Made by a program: the position numbers and the translations under genes. Below, in pieces: positions 59,441-64,000 of a DNA stretch of 64,000 nt. Each line of letters begins with the position of its first letter. The stretch's first letter is position 1. This stretch comes from Rothia mucilaginosa (GTDB taxonomy: Bacteria; Actinomycetota; Actinomycetes; Actinomycetales; Micrococcaceae), in NCBI RefSeq assembly GCF_001061665.1, contig NZ_JVSP01000002.1, forward strand, positions 153,177 through 217,176. Direction: 5' to 3'. The notes beneath the pieces were generated by a model. It was not told where the DNA came from. It worked only from the letters and a program-made list of their open reading frames with translations, and did no database searches.

Positions 59441-60094
59441 TTAGGGGAGACGTTCGAGCCTCTGGAAGGAGAAGTACATGGGGTTCTTCGTGCCCGACTC
59501 ATCGAGCAGGTAGCCCTTCTCGCTCTTCTCCCAGGCTGTCTCGGAGACCGTCCGCCAGCACCCGTTCGAGGAGCCAGCCGCACAGTTACCCCTGGAGTCC
59601 GCGAGCTGCAGTTCGGGCGCTCGCGTATCGCCGGTAATCTCGTTACCTTCCTGGCAGTAGAAGAGGGTCCGCTCCACCGTCTCCACCCGACCGAAGGCGG
59701 GCAGGTCGGTGCGGGAGAGTGCCTCCGCGTAGACGGAGCCGCCACCAATAATCCAAGCATCAACCGCGGCGGTATCTGCGGGGGTAGCTTCGACCGGCGC
59801 ACCCGCAGCGTCACGAGCCGCGTACAGCGCCGCATCCAGCGAGGGAACCCACAGTGCACCATCGCGTTCTTCCGCCTCGGTGACCGAACGGCTAATCACA
59901 ATATTCGTGCGGCCCGGCAGGGGACGAAAACGCGGCGGGAAGGACTCCCACGTGCGGCGCCCCATGATGACCGGAGCCCCCAGGGTAACCGCCTTGAAGT
60001 GCGCCAAATCCTCCGGGGCGCGCCAGGGCATATCCCCCGCGCGGCCAATGACTCCGGCATCAGTTTGAGCCCAAATAGCACCCAGACAATACAT
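59441..60094 (-). CDS. folA: Dihydrofolate reductase
   Basis: FolA regenerates tetrahydrofolate from the dihydrofolate made by ThyA. The 217-residue protein has IGRAGDMPWRAPEDLAHFK near residue 16, the cofactor-binding MGRRTWESFPPRFRPLPGR split over 44-62, and WIIGGGSVYAEAL near 114. It is longer than the usual 160-190, with a Gly/Ser/Cys-containing insertion near 150-185. AGGAGG is four bases before the ATG at 60094; the ATG at 60097 is too close. It follows thyA by 24 bases, so the two are co-transcribed. Confidence 0.93.
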   Translation of the reverse strand: MYCLGAIWAQTDAGVIGRAGDMPWRAPEDLAHFKAVTLGAPVIMGRRTWESFPPRFRPLPGRTNIVISRSVTEAEERDGALWVPSLDAALYAARDAAGAPVEATPADTAAVDAWIIGGGSVYAEALSRTDLPAFGRVETVERTLFYCQEGNEITGDTRAPELQLADSRGNCAAGSSNGCWRTVSETAWEKSEKGYLLDESGTKNPMYFSFQRLERLP

Positions 60095-60118
60095 CATGCC
60101 TCCTAGAGCTACCTGCAG

Positions 60119-61003
60119 TTAGACCGCAATCGGGGCGGCAATACCGGGGTGGTGCTTGTAATCCACCAGCTCGAAGTCTTCGTACTCGTAATCGAAAATA
60201 GAAGGCTTCTTGGTTTTAATAACGAGCTTCGGGTACGGGTAGGGCTCGCGCGGCGGGTAGGGGTTGCCCTCCGGGTCGGTGCCGTAGCCCAGCTGCTTCT
60301 TCACCTGCTCCAGGTGGTTCGAGTAGATGTGGCAGTCGCCGCCGGTCCACACGAACTCGCCCGGAACCATGCCGACCTCTTCGGCAATCAGGTAGGTCAG
60401 CAGGGCGTAGGAGGCGATGTTAAAGGGCACGCCCAGGAACATGTCCGCGCTACGCTGGTACAGCTGGCAGGAGAGCTCCTTCACGCCGTCCGGGCGCTCG
60501 TGCACGTAGAACTGGAAGAGCGCGTGACAGGGCGGAAGCGCCATGTTGTCCACCTCGACCGGGTTCCACGCCGAAACGATGTGGCGGCGCGAGGCGGGGT
60601 TGTTCTTGAGCGAGTCGATGACCTTGGCGATCTGATCGATCGTGCCTCCGTCGGGGGTCGGCCAGGAACGCCACTGCACGCCGTACACCGGACCCAAGTC
60701 ACCGTTCTCGTCGGCCCATTCATCCCAAATGGTCACGCCGCGCTCCTGCAACCAGCGGACGTTCGAGGAACCGCGCAGGAACCACAGCAGTTCAATTGCC
60801 ACCGACTTAAAGTGCACGCGCTTGGTGGTAATCAGCGGGAAGGAATCCCGCAGGTCGAAGCGCATCTGGCGGCCAAACACGCCGAAGGTGCCGGTGCCGG
60901 TGCGGTCGGAACGCTGAGCGTCGGCGGCGATGGCGTCCTTGTTTTCCTCCAGGATGTCGCGCAGAAGATCTTCGTACGGGGTGGGGATGGGTGTGTCGCT
61001 CAT
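60119..61003 (-). CDS. thyA: Thymidylate synthase
   Basis: ThyA methylates dUMP to dTMP with methylenetetrahydrofolate. The 294-residue protein has the active-site Cys in [12 protein letters not shown] near residue 174, [14 protein letters not shown] near 31, and [11 protein letters not shown] near 232. A 25-residue N-terminal segment and a loop near [14 protein letters not shown] make it slightly longer than E. coli ThyA. AAGG lies about 10 bases before the ATG. Confidence 0.96.
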   Translation of the reverse strand: MSDTPIPTPYEDLLRDILEENKDAIAADAQRSDRTGTGTFGVFGRQMRFDLRDSFPLITTKRVHFKSVAIELLWFLRGSSNVRWLQERGVTIWDEWADENGDLGPVYGVQWRSWPTPDGGTIDQIAKVIDSLKNNPASRRHIVSAWNPVEVDNMALPPCHALFQFYVHERPDGVKELSCQLYQRSADMFLGVPFNIASYALLTYLIAEEVGMVPGEFVWTGGDCHIYSNHLEQVKKQLGYGTDPEGNPYPPREPYPYPKLVIKTKKPSIFDYEYEDFELVDYKHHPGIAAPIAV

Positions 61004-61078
61004 GATGAACCTTCGTGGTAGTCCGTGCGGGATGGCCGGGCGCGGTTTGTGCCGGGCCGTTTATCCATTGTAGAAGCG

Positions 61079-61116
61079 CGCGAACGCGCCGAGGAGTAAG
61101 AATCGGCGCGTTCGCG
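61079..61116 (-). terminator. Terminator of mutT1
   Basis: CGCGAACGCGCCGA pairs perfectly with TCGGCGCGTTCGCG, 23 bases after the mutT1 stop. Confidence 0.88.
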
Positions 61117-61138
61117 GTCAGAAGTTAAAAGCGGAGGG

Positions 61139-62149
61139 CTAGTCCAGGGCCGGGCGTACCCGCTCCACCGAAACGATGCGCGGGTTCTCACCCTCGGTCA
61201 CCTGCAGCACCAGGGCATCGCCGGGCTCCAGGTAAGGGTCGGCGGCCGGCAGGATATCGGCAGGCGATCCCTCCCACAGGTGCTCGCCCAGAACCTCCAT
61301 GACGATGGGCAGCACGGGGCGGTGCGTGCACAGCAGCGAGGGGGCGTCCTTCTCGAAGAGGGAGGCCACGGTACGGGTCGTGCGCGCCGGGTGACGCTGA
61401 GCGCCGGCCTCCGAGAGGGACTTCTTCTCCTTGACCGCCACGCCGTGCTCCACGGAGTAGGGGGTCACCGTCTGCAGGCAGCGTAGCCACGGCGAGGAGA
61501 GGATTCGGTTGGGCGCCCAGGCGGCGTACAGGCCGCTGGAGGCGAGGGCCTGGCGCTTACCGGTGCCGGCCAGCGGGCGGTCATCCTCGGCTGCGGCCCA
61601 GTGCGAACGCGGCTTGGCCTTCGCATGGCGGGCAATGATGACGGGGCGGGTGCGCAGCGCATCCGCCTCGCGCAGAGCCTCGAGGGAATCTAGCGGGCCC
61701 AGGTCATCACGGTTGGTCAGCAGGGCGCGGGCCACCTCGGGGGTCACCCAGCGAAGCTCGTCCACCTCACCCTCATCGGCCAGGGCGCGAGCGCCCTCGG
61801 GAAGCTGAGCGGACCAGTAGAAGACATCCTTGGGACGGCCGCCCACGGGGTAGGAGGTGACGGCCAGCGGCACGCCCAGGGTCACCTGCAGGCCCACTTC
61901 CTCACGAATCTCGCGGATTGCGGTTTCTGCGAGGGACTCGCCCGGGTCCTGCTTGCCCTTGGGCCAGGACCAGTCGTCGTAGTTGGGTCGGTGAATGATG
62001 AGCACCTCGAAGACATCGTCGCGCACGCGCCAAATCAGCGCGCCGGCAGCAACGATTTCTGCGGTGTTGGCGGGGGAACGGTCGACGCTGTTCACCGCGT
62101 CGAAGCGTCGGGCCGAGTAGTAGATGGAGGAGGAATCCTGCGGGGCCAT
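61139..62149 (-). CDS. mutT1: Nudix hydrolase-histidine phosphatase fusion MutT1
   Basis: The 336-residue protein joins a Nudix domain and a histidine phosphatase domain, as mycobacterial MutT1, which destroys 8-oxo-dGTP and related nucleotides. The Nudix box GKQDPGESLAETAIREIREE spans residues 66-85. The phosphatase part begins near 170 with IARHAKA, has SSPWLRCLQT near 225 and CTHRPVLP near 278. It ends close to ppk's start direction: mutT1 lies downstream of ppk, an arrangement also known in mycobacteria. Confidence 0.93.
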   Translation of the reverse strand: MAPQDSSSIYYSARRFDAVNSVDRSPANTAEIVAAGALIWRVRDDVFEVLIIHRPNYDDWSWPKGKQDPGESLAETAIREIREEVGLQVTLGVPLAVTSYPVGGRPKDVFYWSAQLPEGARALADEGEVDELRWVTPEVARALLTNRDDLGPLDSLEALREADALRTRPVIIARHAKAKPRSHWAAAEDDRPLAGTGKRQALASSGLYAAWAPNRILSSPWLRCLQTVTPYSVEHGVAVKEKKSLSEAGAQRHPARTTRTVASLFEKDAPSLLCTHRPVLPIVMEVLGEHLWEGSPADILPAADPYLEPGDALVLQVTEGENPRIVSVERVRPALD

Positions 62150-62340
62150 GTCTCTCTAGTCCTTGGTGGTTGGGTCTGCACGGCGCGGTGGGAGCGCCGA
62201 GTTCCGCGTCTTATTGTACGGGAGAAAAACCACAACCTGTCACCTTGACGTAACCTTCTGTTCACCTTTGCGTCCGGGTTGCATCCGGGTTATGTCTGGG
62301 TGGGCGTGCGGGAACCGGCAAACCAAGGCAGGATAGCGAA

Positions 62341-62381
62341 GGAGCCCCGCTCCCACCGTACGGGGTGGGAAGCGGGGCTCC
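62341..62381 (-). terminator. Terminator of ppk
   Basis: GGAGCCCCGCTCCCACC pairs with GGTGGGAAGCGGGGCTCC with one bulge, 22 bases after the ppk stop. mutT1 therefore has its own promoter or depends on read-through. Confidence 0.88.
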
Positions 62382-62403
62382 TCGTGGAAGGGGGGATACC
62401 GGC

Positions 62404-64000
62404 CTAGACCTTGTCCACGTTCTTACGCGAGCGCGAACGCAGGTAGTAGGACTGCACATCCTGCAGAGGCTTGCCCTCGCCATCGGTGTTGTGGCGGGTC
62501 CAGGTGCCGTCCGCGGCCAGATGCCAGGTGCGCGAAGAATCACTCATGTAGATGGTGAACATATCGAGCAGGTACTTGATGTGGCGCGGATCCTTGATCT
62601 GCACGAGCGCCTCGATGCGGCGGTCCAGGTTGCGGTGCATCATGTCGGCCGAGCCGATGTACACGACCGGATCGCCCGCATTCTCGAAGGCGAACACGCG
62701 CGAGTGCTCCAGGAAGCGACCCAGAACCGAGCGTACGCGAATGTTTTCGCTCAGACCGGGAACGCCGGGGCGCAGGGCGCAGATACCGCGCACGACCACA
62801 TCCACCGGCACGCCCGCCTGGGAAGCGCGGTAGAGAGAGTCGATGACCGCCTCATCCACCATCGAGTTGCACTTGATCTGAATCTTGGCCGGCTTACCCG
62901 CCTGGTGGTTCTCAATCTCGCGGTCGATGCGCTCAATCAGGCCGCTACGCAGGGAGCGGGGTGCAACCAGCAGCGACTTGTAGCTGGTCTTCGGGGCGTA
63001 GCCGGAGAGCTGGTTGAACAGGCGCGAGACGTCCTCGCAAATCTGCTCGTCGCAGGTGATGATGCCCAGGTCCTCGTAGAAACGGGCCGTGGAGGGGTGA
63101 TAGTTACCGGTGCCGATGTGGGCGTAACGACGCAGGTGGTTGCCCTCGCGGCGCACCACCAGGGAGAGTTTGCAGTGCGTCTTCAGGCCCACGATGCCGT
63201 ACACCACGTGCACGCCGGCGCGTTCGAGCTTGCGAGCCCACGAGATGTTGGCCTCCTCGTCGAAGCGGGCCTTAATCTCGACCAGCGCCACGACCTGCTT
63301 GCCGGCCTCAGCGGCCTCAATCAGGGCGTCCACGATGGGGGAGTCGCCGCTGGTGCGGTACAGGGTCTGCTTGATGGCCTGCACGCGCGGGTCGGCGGCG
63401 GCCTGAGCCAGGAAAGCCTGCACACTGGTGGCGAAGGAATCGTAGGGGTGGTGCAGCAGCACGTCGTGGTCGCGGGCTGCGGCGAAGACATCCGCTTCCT
63501 TGGCGGTCTCGGCGGCGTTGAGCCAGCGGGAGGTGTGCGCAATGTGCTTGGGGTAGTGCAGCGCCGGACGGTTGGCGCGCACGATGGCACTCAGGCCACG
63601 CAAATCCAGCGGGGCCGGCAGGCGGTATACCTCGGACTCGTCGATGTTCAGTTCAGAAATCAGCAGGTCGAGGATGGTGGGGTTAATAGTATCCTCAACC
63701 TCCAGACGCACCGGCGGGCCGAAGCGGCGGCGCAGAAGCTCCTTCTCCAGGGCCTTCAGCAGGTTCTCGGCGTCGTCCTCTTCCACCTCGAGATCCTCGT
63801 TACGGGTCACGCGGAAGACGTGGTGCTCCACAACTTCCATGCCGGGGAAGAGCGTGTCGAGATGCTCCGCGATGATGTCCTCAAGCGGAATGTAGCGGCT
63901 CTCGCGGCCGGCGGTGTTGGCGGCGCGGGCACCGTCCACGGAGACCATACGGTCCAGCTGATCGGGTACCTTGACGCGGGCGAAAAGCTCCTTGCCGGTC
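62404..64000 (-). CDS. ppk: Polyphosphate kinase, 5' part outside the window
   Basis: Ppk1 makes polyphosphate from ATP. The open frame runs past the window edge; the bases at 63949-64000 continue in frame as [17 protein letters not shown], a normal Ppk1 stretch, so the ATG at 63948 is not the start. Visible are the catalytic His region [34 protein letters not shown]-like [16 protein letters not shown], and [14 protein letters not shown] near the C-terminus. The product so far is about 532 residues of an expected 700 or so. Confidence 0.96.
   Translation of the reverse strand, partial: TGKELFARVKVPDQLDRMVSVDGARAANTAGRESRYIPLEDIIAEHLDTLFPGMEVVEHHVFRVTRNEDLEVEEDDAENLLKALEKELLRRRFGPPVRLEVEDTINPTILDLLISELNIDESEVYRLPAPLDLRGLSAIVRANRPALHYPKHIAHTSRWLNAAETAKEADVFAAARDHDVLLHHPYDSFATSVQAFLAQAAADPRVQAIKQTLYRTSGDSPIVDALIEAAEAGKQVVALVEIKARFDEEANISWARKLERAGVHVVYGIVGLKTHCKLSLVVRREGNHLRRYAHIGTGNYHPSTARFYEDLGIITCDEQICEDVSRLFNQLSGYAPKTSYKSLLVAPRSLRSGLIERIDREIENHQAGKPAKIQIKCNSMVDEAVIDSLYRASQAGVPVDVVVRGICALRPGVPGLSENIRVRSVLGRFLEHSRVFAFENAGDPVVYIGSADMMHRNLDRRIEALVQIKDPRHIKYLLDMFTIYMSDSSRTWHLAADGTWTRHNTDGEGKPLQDVQSYYLRSRSRKNVDKV

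Overview
The window is about 60% G+C chromosomal DNA from a Gram-positive actinobacterium. The gene set (menaquinone synthesis, the ribosomal mini-protein bS22, a MaoC-MaoC-murB cluster, mutT1 next to ppk) and the protein sequences suggest the family Micrococcaceae, and Rothia (R. mucilaginosa-like) is my best guess. No database was consulted. Fifty-five protein genes and four tRNAs are called. No CRISPR array, insertion sequence, prophage or rRNA is visible.

Layout. 1-2350: the tail of an unknown gene, then an AT-rich island with two orphan membrane-protein genes, a long inverted repeat and two near-identical terminator hairpins. 2400-7436: a ClC channel, proC, and a trkH-trkA potassium uptake pair. 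7940-11351: two adjacent transcription regulators (ArsR-like and GntR/FadR-like), each with a very long low-complexity tail. 11603-13037: bS22, a histidine phosphatase and a PLDc_N membrane protein. 13149-33626: most of the menaquinone pathway in four separate blocks (menB-menE-menA; menD; menC; menG plus a polyprenyl diphosphate synthase), interleaved with putP, gluQ, a degenerate metallo-beta-lactamase fold protein, a glycosyltransferase, a PAP2 protein, a cupin, an SDR and an amino-acid ABC transporter. 33983-42985: metP-metS, rarD, two divergent uncharacterised genes, a Fur regulator with a palindromic operator candidate, htpX and yajQ. 43128-51008: a small unknown gene, tRNA-Tyr, trxA, an AlkA-type glycosylase, a DUF2079 membrane protein, deaD with a long leader, and a tRNA Thr-Met-Thr cluster. 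51179-57982: an LLM oxidoreductase, MaoC-MaoC-murB, an unknown gene, an MFS transporter and a PGPGW membrane protein. 58097-64000: asd of the E. coli type, thyA-folA, mutT1 and the 3' part of ppk.

How the genes work together. The men genes and the polyprenyl synthase supply the quinone for respiration. putP (proline uptake) and proC (proline synthesis) both handle proline. thyA and folA form the usual dTMP/folate pair. mutT1-ppk links nucleotide sanitation with polyphosphate. Most transcription units end in strong GC-rich hairpins, many shared by convergent genes.

Unusual signals. About eleven genes have a -10-like hexamer 6-7 bases before the start codon and no ribosome binding site, which points to leaderless transcripts. 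Three unrelated proteins share long acidic Ala/Glu/Pro-rich linkers with a short aromatic/basic motif at or near the end. The left-hand island is the best candidate for recently acquired DNA.
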